This document shows, in pieces, positions 8,132 through 17,661 of a stretch of 64,000 nt of DNA. The DNA is from Pseudomonas sp. CROZ-RG-20F-R04-15 (lineage in GTDB: Bacteria; Pseudomonadota; Gammaproteobacteria; Pseudomonadales; Pseudomonadaceae). Within the stretch, counting starts at the first letter, position 1. Every line of letters begins with the position of its first letter. The stretch spans positions 62,001 to 126,000 of the forward strand of contig NZ_JAKNQL010000010.1 in NCBI RefSeq assembly GCF_022662375.1, written 5' to 3'. A program made the translations under genes and the position numbers. The notes under the pieces are model-generated. The model saw only the letters and a list, made by a program, of their open reading frames with translations. It ran no database searches and was not told the origin of the DNA.

Positions 8132-9058
8132 ATGGATCGCTTCCAGGAAATGCACATCTTCACCACCGTCGCCCAGGAGCAAGGCTTCTCTGCTGCCGCG
8201 CGGCGCTTGGGGTTGTCGGCCGCAAGCGTCACGCGGGCGGTAGCGGCGCTGGAGTTGCGGATTGGTACGCAGTTGCTGATTCGCACCACGCGCAGTGTGC
8301 ATTTGAGCGAAGCGGGGCAGCGTTATCTGGAGGATTGTCGACGGATTCTTGCCGAGGTGCAGGAAGCCGAGGATTCGGCGGCGGGCAGTCATGCCGAGCC
8401 GCGTGGGCAATTGACGGTCACGGCGCCGGTGTTGTTCGGCGAGTTGTTTGTCACGCCGGTGATGGCGGGTTATCTCGCGCAGTACCCGGACGTGTGCATC
8501 AATGCATTGTTGGTCGACCGAGTGGTGAGTGTTGTCGAGGAAGGCATTGATGTTGCGGTGCGTATCGGTGATCTGCCGGACAGCAACCAGCATGCGATTC
8601 GCGTGGGCGAAGTGCGGCGGGTGATTTGCGCTTCGCCTGCTTACTTGGATAAACACGGTCGTCCCGAGCATCCACGGGCGTTGGCCGGGGCGCCGGTGGT
8701 GGCGACTTCATCGATCGGGCAGCAGCGCAGTTGGCCGTTTCTTGAACACGGCGAGCCGTTGAGCGTGCGCCCGGAACCGCGTCTGGTGGTGACGGCGAAT
8801 CAGGCGGCCATCGCTGCTGCCTGTTTGGGGTTGGGGTTCACTCGAGTGTTGTCCTATCAAGTCGCCAGCAAAATCGCCACCGGAGAGCTGGAAATCGTCC
8901 TTGCCGAATTCGAGCTGCCGCCATTACCGATCCACGTGGTGTATCAGGGTGGGCGCAAGGCGCCGGCGCGAATCCGCAGTTTCGTCGATTTCACGGCCAA
9001 GGCTTTGCGTGAGCACCCGGCGCTTAAAAATGCTGCGTTATTGCATGAGCTGAAATAA
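8132..9058 (+). CDS. LysR-family transcriptional regulator
   Basis: 308-aa LysR-type regulator. The N-terminal winged HTH spans residues 1 to about 60 (FTTVAQEQGFSAAARRLGLS, ALELRIGTQLLIRTTR). The effector-binding domain spans about 90-295. The start is the ATG at 8132 with GAGAGGT upstream; an in-frame TTG 24 codons earlier has no ribosome-binding site and adds a non-family N-terminus. The gene is followed in the same direction by a glutathione transferase-like gene and a flavin/iron-sulfur reductase, its likely targets by position. The effector is unknown. Confidence 0.9.
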   Translation: MDRFQEMHIFTTVAQEQGFSAAARRLGLSAASVTRAVAALELRIGTQLLIRTTRSVHLSEAGQRYLEDCRRILAEVQEAEDSAAGSHAEPRGQLTVTAPVLFGELFVTPVMAGYLAQYPDVCINALLVDRVVSVVEEGIDVAVRIGDLPDSNQHAIRVGEVRRVICASPAYLDKHGRPEHPRALAGAPVVATSSIGQQRSWPFLEHGEPLSVRPEPRLVVTANQAAIAAACLGLGFTRVLSYQVASKIATGELEIVLAEFELPPLPIHVVYQGGRKAPARIRSFVDFTAKALREHPALKNAALLHELK

Positions 9059-9162
9059 TCGATTGCAGTTGCTGGTGATTCTGTTGTTTTCGCGATCAGG
9101 GGAAGATGGCTGCCTCGGCGCGCTCATCCCCGCAGCGGCGCCCCTGTCCAGCGGAGTCGACC

Positions 9163-9789
9163 ATGCAAGCGATCAAACTCTACAACTTTCCACGTTCCGG
9201 CCACGCCCACCGTGTCGAGTTGATGTTGTCCCTGCTACAACTGCCGACCGAGCTGATCTTCGTCGATCTGGCCAAGGGTGAGCACAAGCAGCCGGCGTAT
9301 CTGGCGATCAACAGTTTTGGCCAGGTACCGGCCATTGATGACGGCGGCGTGGTGCTGGCCGACTCCAACGCAATTCTGGTGTATCTGGCGCAGAAATACG
9401 GCAATGGTCGTTGGCTGCCCGCTGACCCGGTCGGTGCGGCACGGGTGCAGCGCTGGTTGTCGGCCGCCGCCGGACCTATTGCTTTCGGCCCCGCTGCCGC
9501 CCGTTTGGTCACCGTATTCGGCGCGCAACTGAATGCTGAAGAAGCCATCACCCGTGCGCACAACCTGCTCAAGGTAATGGACGCCGAGTTGGGTAAAACG
9601 GCGTATCTGGCCGGCGCCGAACCGACCATCGCCGACGTCTCCGCCTACAGTTACATCGCCCACGCACCGGAAGGCAATGTGTCGCTGGACGACTACGGCA
9701 ACGTTCGCGGCTGGCTGGCTCGCGTTGAAGCCTTGCCCGGTTTCGTCGGTATGCCGCGCACTGTCGCCGGTCTGCAAACCACTGCCTGA
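9163..9789 (+). CDS. Glutathione S-transferase family protein
   Basis: 208-aa cytosolic GST-like protein. The N-terminal thioredoxin-fold domain begins MQAIKLYNFPRSGHAHRVEL, and the glutathione-binding core is FGQVPAIDDGG followed by LADSNAILVYLA. The all-helical C-terminal domain contains TIADVSAYSY. The start at 9163 gives the family N-terminus; an upstream in-frame start would add 19 unrelated residues. It lies 104 bases after the LysR gene and 45 bases before the reductase fusion. The substrate is unknown; detoxification or thiol-linked stress response is the general family role. Confidence 0.88.
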   Translation: MQAIKLYNFPRSGHAHRVELMLSLLQLPTELIFVDLAKGEHKQPAYLAINSFGQVPAIDDGGVVLADSNAILVYLAQKYGNGRWLPADPVGAARVQRWLSAAAGPIAFGPAAARLVTVFGAQLNAEEAITRAHNLLKVMDAELGKTAYLAGAEPTIADVSAYSYIAHAPEGNVSLDDYGNVRGWLARVEALPGFVGMPRTVAGLQTTA

Positions 9790-9834
9790 TTTTCGCAATC
9801 CACACTGTGCCAGCGGTGCAGGGGAGAGGTCGTG

Positions 9835-11865
9835 ATGGAACGTTCACCGTGGCACGCAGGCGAGCAACAGTTGCAGGCGAAAGTCGGGGTTGCCGAACGC
9901 ATGGGGGCGTTCGGGCGTAAGGTGATTCGCACGTGGATGCCGGATCAGCACCGTGAGTTCTATCAGCAATTGCCCTTCATGCTGTACGGCGCCGTCGATG
10001 CGCAGGGTCGGCCGTGGGCGAGCGTGCTTGAAGGTGCGCCGGGGTTTGCCCACTCGCCCGATCCCGAGCATCTGCATTTCGCCAGCCAACCCTCGGCCGA
10101 TGATCCGGCGCAACTGCGCAACGGCGAGCCGATCGGTTTACTCGGCATCGAACTGCACACCCGCCGGCGCAATCGCCTCAACGGCCATGTCGACAATCTG
10201 ACCGCGCAGGGTTTCGACGTGAGCGTGGATCAGGCTTTCGGCAACTGCCCGCAATACATTCAACTGCGCCAGTTTCAGCGTGTGCCGCTGACGGATCCAC
10301 AGACGCGCCCGGCTAAACATTTGGATGGCCTCGATGATGCGGCCACCGCGCTGATCACTGGCGCGGATACGTTTTTTGTCGCCAGTTATGTGGATGTCGA
10401 TGGCTTGCGTGCGGTGGATGTTTCTCATCGCGGTGGTCAACCCGGTTTCGTACGCGTTGAAGGGAATCGTCTGACCATCCCGGACTTTGCCGGCAATCTG
10501 CACTTCAATACCCTCGGCAATTTGCTGCTCAACCCTAAAGCGGGCTTGCTGTTCATCGACTTTTCCACAGGCGATGTGCTGCAACTCAGCGGGCGTACCG
10601 AGATTCTTCTCGATGATCCGCAGATTGAGGCTTTTCAGGGCGCCGAGCGCCTGTGGACATTCGATGTGGAAAAACTGGTGCGGCGCCCGGCGGCATTGGT
10701 GTTGCGCTGGCGCTTCGACGGCATGTCGCCGACCAGTCTGTTGACCGGTAACTGGGCCGAGGCGGACGCACGTTTGCAGGCGCAGGCGCTGGGCAATCAA
10801 TGGCGGCCGCTGCGGGTGGCGAAGATCGAAGCGGAGAGTCAGCACATTCGCTCGATCTATCTGGAGCCCACCGACGGTGCCGGTTTGCCGGTGTTTCTTG
10901 CCGGCCAGCATCTGCCGCTGCGTTTCACCCTTGATGGCGATGTACACATCCGCACTTACAGCCTTTCGAGTGCGCCGTCGGATGGTTTTTACCGGATCAG
11001 CGTCAAGCGCGAAGGCCTGATTTCATCGCATCTGCATGAACAGATTCGCGTCGGCGATGTACTTGAAGCGCGGGCGCCGCAAGGGCATTTCACCGTGGCG
11101 CCACTGGAACACAGGCCGTTGGTGTTATTGGCGGCCGGAGTAGGCATCACGCCGTTGCTGTCGATGCTGCGCGAAGTGGTCTACCAAGGCCTACGAACGC
11201 GGGGTATTCGTCCGACATTGTTATTGCAGAGTTCACGCAGCCTGGCGGATCAGCCGTTTCGCAAGGAACTGGATCGCTTGCTTGAGAGTGCTGGCGATTC
11301 TGTGCGCGTGGTGCGTTTGCTCAGCCAGCCGGAAGCCGAACTGCACGAAGGTGAGGATTTCGATCTGTCGGGGCGTATCGACGCGCAAGTGCTGAGAAAC
11401 CTGCTGGATGCCGAGGATTTCGACCAGCTCGACTTTGTCCTCTGCGGCCCCGGTGGTTTTACCCAAGGGTTGTACGACACCTTGCGTGAGCTGGATGTAC
11501 GCGACGCGCAGATTCATGCGGAAACCTTCGGGCCGTCGACGCTGAAACGTCAGGCCGATCCGGACGCGATCGTCATCGAACAACCGCCCGCAGCGACCAC
11601 ATCGGTTCCGGTGGTGTTCGAGCGCTCGGCGAAAGAGGCGCGCTGGCAGCCGGATGGCGGGAGTTTGCTGGAACTGGCGGAAAGCCGGGGTTTACGTCCC
11701 GAGTTCAGCTGCCGTGGCGGTTCGTGCGGTACCTGCAAGACCCGACTGGTCAGCGGGGCGGTGAATTATCCACAGGTGCCGGCGGACATTCCGGAGGCGG
11801 GGCATGTGCTGATTTGCTGTGCCGTTCCGGCACAAAGCACGCAGCCTTTAGTGCTGGATCTGTAA
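9835..11865 (+). CDS. PNPOx-like / ferredoxin reductase / 2Fe-2S ferredoxin fusion protein
   Basis: 676-aa three-domain redox protein. About 1-300 resembles the pyridoxamine-phosphate-oxidase-like flavin-binding fold. About 310-545 is a ferredoxin-NADP reductase module, with the FAD motif RTYSLSSAP and the NAD(P) segment LLAAGVGITPLLSML. The C-terminal 90 residues are a plant-type 2Fe-2S ferredoxin with Cys626, 631, 634 and 661 or 662 (CRGGSCGTC...C spacing). Electrons would flow NAD(P)H to FAD to 2Fe-2S and perhaps to the N-terminal flavin. The start is the ATG at 9835 after GGGGAGAGG. The physiological acceptor is unknown; position after LysR and GST genes suggests a stress role. Confidence 0.85.
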   Translation: MERSPWHAGEQQLQAKVGVAERMGAFGRKVIRTWMPDQHREFYQQLPFMLYGAVDAQGRPWASVLEGAPGFAHSPDPEHLHFASQPSADDPAQLRNGEPIGLLGIELHTRRRNRLNGHVDNLTAQGFDVSVDQAFGNCPQYIQLRQFQRVPLTDPQTRPAKHLDGLDDAATALITGADTFFVASYVDVDGLRAVDVSHRGGQPGFVRVEGNRLTIPDFAGNLHFNTLGNLLLNPKAGLLFIDFSTGDVLQLSGRTEILLDDPQIEAFQGAERLWTFDVEKLVRRPAALVLRWRFDGMSPTSLLTGNWAEADARLQAQALGNQWRPLRVAKIEAESQHIRSIYLEPTDGAGLPVFLAGQHLPLRFTLDGDVHIRTYSLSSAPSDGFYRISVKREGLISSHLHEQIRVGDVLEARAPQGHFTVAPLEHRPLVLLAAGVGITPLLSMLREVVYQGLRTRGIRPTLLLQSSRSLADQPFRKELDRLLESAGDSVRVVRLLSQPEAELHEGEDFDLSGRIDAQVLRNLLDAEDFDQLDFVLCGPGGFTQGLYDTLRELDVRDAQIHAETFGPSTLKRQADPDAIVIEQPPAATTSVPVVFERSAKEARWQPDGGSLLELAESRGLRPEFSCRGGSCGTCKTRLVSGAVNYPQVPADIPEAGHVLICCAVPAQSTQPLVLDL

Positions 11866-11888
11866 TTCTGAACCCACCACAAATACCC

Positions 11889-11981
11889 TGTGGGAGCGAG
11901 CCTGCTCGCGAATGCGTCGGATCAGTCAACATCATTGTTGCTGACAGACCGCTTTCACGAGCAGGCTCGCTCCCACAGTTG
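11889..11981. repeat. Paired REP element
   Basis: Two inverted copies of the Pseudomonas REP unit (TGTGGGAGCGAGCCTGCTCG at 11890 onward; the complementary copy GAGCAGGCTCGCTCCCACAG ends at 11978) lie between convergent genes. Each copy is an imperfect hairpin. Confidence 0.85.
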
Positions 11982-12001
11982 GTATGCGTTCCAAAACAGG
12001 T

Positions 12002-13132
12002 TCAGGCGTAGGACAGCGATTTCTCTTCCAGCAATTCCTGATACAGCTCTGTCCACTTGCGGCCCATGTCGTCGGCTGTGAACAACTGCCGATAACGTGC
12101 TTCAGCTTTTACGCCCATCGCAGCAGCCCGCACCGGATCCTCCCACAGGGTTCGCATCGCCTCGCGGAACGCCTGTGGATGACTCGGTGGCACCACCAGC
12201 CCGGTCTCGTTGTGGATATTGATGTAGCTGGTGCCGGTGCCGATCTCGCTGGAGATCATCGGTTTGCCGTACATCGCGCCTTCCAGCAAGGAAATGCCGA
12301 ACGCTTCCGAACGCAGATGCGAAGGGAAGACAATGGCGTAGCTCAGTTGCAGCAGCGCGACCTTGTCTTCGTCATCCAGACGTCCGAGGAAGTGAATGTT
12401 GCGCAGGCCCAGCGCCTGCGCCTGAGCGTGCAGTTCCAGCTCCAGTGGCCCGGCACCGACAATGACCACGGGATAGTCCACGTCTTTCAGTGCCTCCAGC
12501 AAAATGTGCAGGCCTTTGTAGTAACGCATCACGCCGACAAACAGGAAAAACTTATCCCCAAGCTGCTGGCGCCAGCGATTCATCCGTGCGGAATCAGGCT
12601 GTGGATAACCGGCCTTGTTCAAACCGTAGGGAATCACCCGGGTCTTGTCCTGAAACTGCTGCAGTACATCGCTGGTGTGCAGGTAGTTCGGCGAAGCGGC
12701 AACGATGCGATCGGCGCTGGAGAGAAAGCGATTCATCAGCGGTCGGTAGAGTTTGAGCAGGTGCTTCTGGCGAATAATGTCCGAGTGGTAAGTCACCACG
12801 CTCGGTTTATTCATCGCACTGGCGAAGTGCACCAGGTCCATGAACGGCCACGGGAAGTGGTAATTGACCACATCGGCCTCGGCCGCCATCTCGCGAAACT
12901 GTTTGAACACACTCCAGGAAAAACCGGTGGAGGCGAATTGAATATCCAGTTTGGCGCGGTGCACTTCGTGCTGACCGAGTTGCACCACGGGTGGTGTCGG
13001 GTCGGCACTGAGCGTCAGCACCTGGCCATCGATGCCATGCTGGGCGCCGCTTTCGCAGAGTTGGAAGATCACTTGCTCAATGCCGCCGACCGAGTCAGGC
13101 AGGTACGTCTTGAAAAAATGAAGAACTCGCAT
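12002..13132 (-). CDS. wbpZ: Common polysaccharide antigen glycosyltransferase WbpZ
   Basis: 376-aa GT4-type glycosyltransferase and last gene of the D-rhamnan cluster. The N-terminal Rossmann half starts MRVLHFFKTYLPDSVGGIEQ. The nucleotide-sugar half carries the E-x7-E motif SEAFGISLLEGAMYGKPM near residue 280. In P. aeruginosa WbpZ is thought to add the first D-rhamnose to the primed GlcNAc-lipid carrier on the cytoplasmic face. The assignment rests on fold, length (P. aeruginosa WbpZ is about 380 aa) and exact gene order. It starts immediately after wbpY ends. Confidence 0.9.
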   Translation of the reverse strand: MRVLHFFKTYLPDSVGGIEQVIFQLCESGAQHGIDGQVLTLSADPTPPVVQLGQHEVHRAKLDIQFASTGFSWSVFKQFREMAAEADVVNYHFPWPFMDLVHFASAMNKPSVVTYHSDIIRQKHLLKLYRPLMNRFLSSADRIVAASPNYLHTSDVLQQFQDKTRVIPYGLNKAGYPQPDSARMNRWRQQLGDKFFLFVGVMRYYKGLHILLEALKDVDYPVVIVGAGPLELELHAQAQALGLRNIHFLGRLDDEDKVALLQLSYAIVFPSHLRSEAFGISLLEGAMYGKPMISSEIGTGTSYINIHNETGLVVPPSHPQAFREAMRTLWEDPVRAAAMGVKAEARYRQLFTADDMGRKWTELYQELLEEKSLSYA

Positions 13133-14263
13133 TCAACCTCCCATGGCCTGGCGGTAGGCACTGGCCGTGGCCTGTGCACAACGTTCCCAGGAAAAAAGCC
13201 GTGACTGCTGCAACCCGGCTTCTCGGCATGCCTGCCAATGCGCTTGATCGTCGATCAGAAGGCTCATCGCATCACGCAGGCCTTGTGCATCGTCAGCTTC
13301 AATATAGTTGCCTGCGGCGCCCGCGACTTCCGGCATCGCCGAAGAACGCGTGAGCACCACCGGTGTGCCGCTGGCCATGGCCTCCAGCACCGGCAGGCCA
13401 AAACCTTCATACAACGACGGAAAAATCAGCGCCCGCGCCCCGGCCAGTAGTTGCGCGACCTGTTCATCGGGCAGATATCCGAGCAGGCACACATGCCCAC
13501 TGGCCAGCGCCTGACGCAAAGGTTCACTGAACTGCTCGCGCTCCCACCCGGCCATGCCGACGATCAGCAGCGGATAACGCTGGCGCACGGCTTCCGGCAA
13601 CAGGGCGTGGGCGCGCAGGGCCAAGCCAAGGTTCTTGCGCGGCTCCAGCGTGCCCACGCATAGAAAATATTCCCGTGCCGCCACTGCATGCGCCTTGAGT
13701 ACTGCGTCAATGACGCTCGCCTCGCGCGGGTGAAAACGCTCGGCGACGCCCAGTGGCGCGACGACGAAACGCTCGGCAGGCAGGCCGAACCAGGCCTGAG
13801 CTTCTTCGGCAATGGCTTGCGAGTCGGTGAGAATCACTTGGGCCTGCTGCACACCCACGGCCAACCGTCGCTCGATTTCCCTGAGTCGCGCGGCGGGCTG
13901 CGTGTCGGGAAAATGCAGGTGAGTCAGGTCGTGCAGAGTGATCACCGTCGGGCCATCGAAGGCCAGTGGCCACAGGCTCGGCTCGTGATAGAGGTCGATG
14001 CCTTGGGTGCGGCCCTGATCGAAGCGTTTCTGCTCCAGCCAGCGGCGCGCCTGATAGGCTCCGGGAATCTGCCGCAGTAGTGGTGTAAGACGCGAATAAC
14101 CTGGCATGGCCGCTTCCGGCAGTGCCGAGCTCCAGCCCCAGCCGTGGAACAACGTCACGTCCACGTCGGGTTCACTGCGCAAAGCGTTGACCAGCTCGGC
14201 GACGTAATGCCCGATGCCGGTGCGCGGTGCCTGGAGAATGCGTGCGTTAAGCGCTATGCGCAT
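13133..14263 (-). CDS. wbpY: D-rhamnosyltransferase WbpY
   Basis: 376-aa GT4 glycosyltransferase. The start is the ATG at 14263 (MRIALNARILQAPRTGIGHY), which overlaps the wbpX 3' end by 17 bases; a longer frame would add 35 residues of low-complexity wbpX read-through. GT4 hallmarks are CVGTLEPRKNLGLALRA and the E-x7-E motif YEGFGLPVLEAMASGTPVV. In P. aeruginosa WbpY contributes the alpha-1,3 linkages of the D-rhamnose repeat. Cytoplasmic or peripheral membrane, operating on the undecaprenyl-linked chain. Confidence 0.92.
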   Translation of the reverse strand: MRIALNARILQAPRTGIGHYVAELVNALRSEPDVDVTLFHGWGWSSALPEAAMPGYSRLTPLLRQIPGAYQARRWLEQKRFDQGRTQGIDLYHEPSLWPLAFDGPTVITLHDLTHLHFPDTQPAARLREIERRLAVGVQQAQVILTDSQAIAEEAQAWFGLPAERFVVAPLGVAERFHPREASVIDAVLKAHAVAAREYFLCVGTLEPRKNLGLALRAHALLPEAVRQRYPLLIVGMAGWEREQFSEPLRQALASGHVCLLGYLPDEQVAQLLAGARALIFPSLYEGFGLPVLEAMASGTPVVLTRSSAMPEVAGAAGNYIEADDAQGLRDAMSLLIDDQAHWQACREAGLQQSRLFSWERCAQATASAYRQAMGG

Positions 14264-15614
14264 GCTGCCTCGCTGGCGCCGCCGGCGCTTGCTGGACGTT
14301 ACGCACACTGCGTTCGGCCAGTTGCTGACTGGCTTCGCGCCAGCCGATCCACTGCCAATCGGCGACATCGCGAGCGGCGGGGAATTGGCCGCTGCGCTGG
14401 AAGACGTTGATCAAGTCGGCAAGGCTTTGCGGATCCTGCAAGTCGAAATACGCCATGAACTCGCCACCAATTTCGCGGAACACCGCAATATCACTGCCCA
14501 TCGCCGGCAAGCCTCGCTGCATGGCTTCCACCAACGGCAAGCCAAAGCCTTCGACGAACGAGGGGAACACCAGCGCACTGGCGTGGGCGTAGGCGTGTTC
14601 AAGGCTGGTGTCACTGAGGTCGTTGAACATGAACAGACGCTGGTTCAGCTCGGGATGATTGCGCACCCGGGCGAGGAGGGCGTCGCATTTCCAGCCGACC
14701 CGCCCGGCGATGCACAGCCGTGCCGTTGAGCCAGTGGCCCAGGCGCGTTCGAAGGCATCGAGCAAATACGCGTGGTTCTTGCGTGGCTCGATGGTGCTGA
14801 CCATCAGGTAAACCGGGTCTGTTGTCGTGAACAATTGCTTCAGGCGCGGCTCGACCGTGGCCTGGTTGTTGTGCAGATCCAGTTCGGAACCCAGGTGAAA
14901 GAAATCGAACCAGCGCTGGTCGGTGTGTTCTGCACCGATTCTGCGCTGCAATTCTTCACGCACCTGATCGCGCACCGTGGCAGAAATGGCCATGTAGCCG
15001 TCGGCTGTGCGGGTGATCCAGTCGAACCACTCACTGAAAACCTCGACCAGACGTGTGTCGTAAAACTGTGGGTGAGTCAGCGGGATCAGGTCGTAGATCA
15101 CCGCGATCAAACCGACGCCGTCACGTTTGAGCCGTTCGACGTGGGCGAAAAGATCCGAGTGCCAGGATGAGTCCAGCAGCACCAGTTGATCGCCCGGCTG
15201 ATGTTGCAGGGGTGAACAACGTTTGAGCAGTTGCGTGCGGTTGATCCGTCGGATCAGGCGGATCGGCAGGCCGAACGCGCCGAAGATCGTCAGCCGGTAG
15301 CCGACATACAAAATCCGTCGCGCCAGTTTCGAGGTGAGTTGCGCATCACGACGCTGGTGCCACTGCCAGAAGCGATGAGCGAGGCGCTCCAGGCGTCCAC
15401 CGAAGGTTTCCAGCCTGTTGAAAAAAGGCGTATCGAGCGATGCCAGTTGCAGCACGCGATAGAGTTCGCCATTAAGCACGACCACCGGCAGGCACTCGAC
15501 GCCTTCAGCGCTGGCAGGCAGTTGTTTGATGACATTGCGAACCACGCGCTGAATACCCGAATTGACCGTCGGGTGTTTGAACACATGGGTGCATTCCACC
15601 AGCAAGCGGGTCAT
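14247..15614 (-). CDS. wbpX: D-rhamnosyltransferase WbpX
   Basis: 455-aa protein, close to the length of P. aeruginosa WbpX. The C-terminal half is a GT4 domain (STIEPRKNHAYLLDAF, VEGFGLPLVEAMQRGLPAMG). The N-terminal 170 residues hold a hydrophobic or basic stretch (RRILYVGYRLTIFGAFGLPI) that could attach the enzyme to the membrane. In P. aeruginosa WbpX makes the alpha-1,2 linkage of the rhamnan. The start codon overlaps the wzt stop (ATGA, 15611-15614), so translation is coupled. Confidence 0.92.
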   Translation of the reverse strand: MTRLLVECTHVFKHPTVNSGIQRVVRNVIKQLPASAEGVECLPVVVLNGELYRVLQLASLDTPFFNRLETFGGRLERLAHRFWQWHQRRDAQLTSKLARRILYVGYRLTIFGAFGLPIRLIRRINRTQLLKRCSPLQHQPGDQLVLLDSSWHSDLFAHVERLKRDGVGLIAVIYDLIPLTHPQFYDTRLVEVFSEWFDWITRTADGYMAISATVRDQVREELQRRIGAEHTDQRWFDFFHLGSELDLHNNQATVEPRLKQLFTTTDPVYLMVSTIEPRKNHAYLLDAFERAWATGSTARLCIAGRVGWKCDALLARVRNHPELNQRLFMFNDLSDTSLEHAYAHASALVFPSFVEGFGLPLVEAMQRGLPAMGSDIAVFREIGGEFMAYFDLQDPQSLADLINVFQRSGQFPAARDVADWQWIGWREASQQLAERSVRNVQQAPAAPARQHAHSA

Positions 15615-16864
15615 GGTGTGCGCTCCACACGGCTGGTTTCGACATCACGGCTGATCGTGGTCCGTGCGTTCAGCCACGCGCAACCGACGAAATCTTCGCG
15701 TCGATTGTTGATGACATGAAACACCAGACCGAGATCACGCCATTCGTAATTTCGATCCAGGTGCGAGTCCAGCCTCGACAAGCTCAGGGCCACTGAATAG
15801 TTGCCTTTACCCAGACCCATGACAAACGCAAAGCGATAGGTGATGCGCTCGCCGGCTCGCAGGTTTTCCAGTGCCTGGTTCTGGCGATGGGTGTTGATGC
15901 CATACATGGGCTGGCCGAGGCGATCCTTGATCATGAATCCCAGCACCAACCTTTCGATGTCCTGACGAACCTCGACGTCCACGGCCAGCACCACAGACTG
16001 GCCGACTTCGGCGGCTTCGATGGCGCGTTCGGATTCGTCGAGCAGGCGCACGCGCAAAATGCCCGCCTCACCAGTACCCGATACGGTTTGCACCTGGCCG
16101 TCGCTGAGCGTTTCCTGGCGCACGATCTGGCCCTCACGTTCGGCGAGCAAGGCGTTGTAGTAATCCATCACCGCTTCAGGCCTGTCGTGCATGACCATGC
16201 GGCCGCCATCGAGCAGGATCGCAGAATCGCAGATCGATTGAATCGCCGAGCGATCGTGAGACACGATCAGCAGGGTGGTACCGGCCTCGCGGAAACTGCG
16301 GATACGCTCAAAGCTTTTATGCTGGAAGTAGGCGTCGCCCACGGACAAGGCTTCGTCAACGATGAGAATATCGGGGCGGCGTGCGGTGGCGACGCTGAAT
16401 GCCAGACGCATCTGCATGCCACTGGAGTAGGTGCGTACCGGATGATCAATCGCCTCGCCGATTTCAGCGAAGCGCTCGATCTGTGGCATCAACGCGTTGA
16501 TTTCATCAAGTTGCATACCGAGCAGTTGCCCGGCCATCACCGCGTTTTGCCGGCCGGTGAAATCCGGGTGAAAACCCATGCCCAGTTCCAGCAGCGCGGC
16601 GACCCGACCCGACAGCTCAATGGTGCCGCAGGTCTGTCGGCTGGTGCCGGTGATCATCTTCAACAGCGTACTCTTGCCTGCGCCATTGACCCCGACGATA
16701 CCCACGGCCTCGCCGGCCGGGATCTCGAAGGTAAGCTCCTTGAGTACCCAATGCTGGCGGTGACGCAGCGGCGAAAAAGGAATCAGCCATTCGGCCAGGC
16801 GACTCCAGCGGCTGGGGTATTGTTTATAGGCTTTGCCCAGCCCGGTAACACGGATATGTCCCAT
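15611..16864 (-). CDS. wzt: O-antigen/rhamnan ABC exporter ATPase Wzt
   Basis: 417-aa nucleotide-binding subunit that pairs with Wzm to flip the finished rhamnan across the inner membrane. Walker A GVNGAGKST is at 58-66, the ABC signature YSSGMQMRLAF near 149, and Walker B ILIVDEALSVGD near 170. About 260-410 form the extra C-terminal domain, which in other Wzt proteins recognises the polymer end. That domain matters here because the neighbouring methyltransferase and acyltransferase genes could produce the recognised cap. The start shares one base with the wzm stop (TGATG). Confidence 0.95.
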   Translation of the reverse strand: MGHIRVTGLGKAYKQYPSRWSRLAEWLIPFSPLRHRQHWVLKELTFEIPAGEAVGIVGVNGAGKSTLLKMITGTSRQTCGTIELSGRVAALLELGMGFHPDFTGRQNAVMAGQLLGMQLDEINALMPQIERFAEIGEAIDHPVRTYSSGMQMRLAFSVATARRPDILIVDEALSVGDAYFQHKSFERIRSFREAGTTLLIVSHDRSAIQSICDSAILLDGGRMVMHDRPEAVMDYYNALLAEREGQIVRQETLSDGQVQTVSGTGEAGILRVRLLDESERAIEAAEVGQSVVLAVDVEVRQDIERLVLGFMIKDRLGQPMYGINTHRQNQALENLRAGERITYRFAFVMGLGKGNYSVALSLSRLDSHLDRNYEWRDLGLVFHVINNRREDFVGCAWLNARTTISRDVETSRVERTP

Positions 16865-17661
16865 CAGAGCTCATCCACCATTTCACCGACCCGTTGGCGG
16901 AACAGACGCAGACCGATTGCGCAGAACACGGCACCGATCACGAATGCCGGCAGCAGTGAACTCCAGAGTGGCCATTGACCGTAGAGGAACACGTTCTGGT
17001 AGCTGGCGATCAGGTTGGTCAGCGGATTGAATTGCAGCAGGCTTCGCAGCCACTCCGGCAAGATGCTGATGGGATAAACGATCGGTGTCAGCCAGAACCA
17101 GAATTGCAGACAGATGCCGAAGAGTTGCCCGACATCACGGAAGAATACGTTGAGTACGCCCAGCACCATGCCGAGTCCGGCGCTGAGCATCATTTGCAGG
17201 GCAACCAGTGGCACCAGCGCCAGCAAGGCCATGCCCGGCCAGCGTCCGGTGACGAGCAGAAAACCGAGGAACAAGCCAATAATGATGGCGAAATTGATCC
17301 CGGCATTGATCAGCACGATCACCGGCAGACAGACTCTCGGAAAGCTGATTTTTTTCAGCAGATTGGCATTGTCCAGAAACATGTTCTGGCTGCGCAGCGT
17401 GATTTCCGAAAACAGACCCCACGCCAGCAGGCCGGCGCACAGGTAAATGCTGTAGGCCATGCTGTCATCCACGCCCGGTAAACGGGCGCGCATGATGTGG
17501 GAAAAGATCACGGTGTAAACGATGATCATCGACAGCGGATTGAAGATTGGCCACAGAGCGCCAAACAGCGAGTTGCGGTATCGCGCTTGAAACTCTCGCT
17601 GCACGCTGCCAAGGATGAAGCCTCGGTATTCATGCAATGAGCGGTACAGGGAAAGCAGCAT
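16864..17661 (-). CDS. wzm: O-antigen/rhamnan ABC exporter permease Wzm
   Basis: 265-aa ABC-2-type inner-membrane permease with about six hydrophobic segments. It has the conserved start YRSLHEYRGFILGSVQREFQ and the core RYRNSLFGALWPIFNPL, typical of Wzm/KpsM/TagG proteins. It forms the channel for lipid-linked D-rhamnan together with Wzt. It lies directly between wbpW (adjacent, no gap) and wzt (1-base overlap), matching P. aeruginosa order. Confidence 0.94.
   Translation of the reverse strand: MLLSLYRSLHEYRGFILGSVQREFQARYRNSLFGALWPIFNPLSMIIVYTVIFSHIMRARLPGVDDSMAYSIYLCAGLLAWGLFSEITLRSQNMFLDNANLLKKISFPRVCLPVIVLINAGINFAIIIGLFLGFLLVTGRWPGMALLALVPLVALQMMLSAGLGMVLGVLNVFFRDVGQLFGICLQFWFWLTPIVYPISILPEWLRSLLQFNPLTNLIASYQNVFLYGQWPLWSSLLPAFVIGAVFCAIGLRLFRQRVGEMVDEL

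Noticed and set aside
8931..8946. Possible parS at GATCCACGTGGTG
   Set aside because: Only the CCACGTGG centre fits; the outer GTT/AAC arms required for ParB sites are missing.
11889..11981. CRISPR-like repeat
   Set aside because: Only two inverted copies with no regular spacers; sequence matches Pseudomonas REP elements found at four other gene ends.
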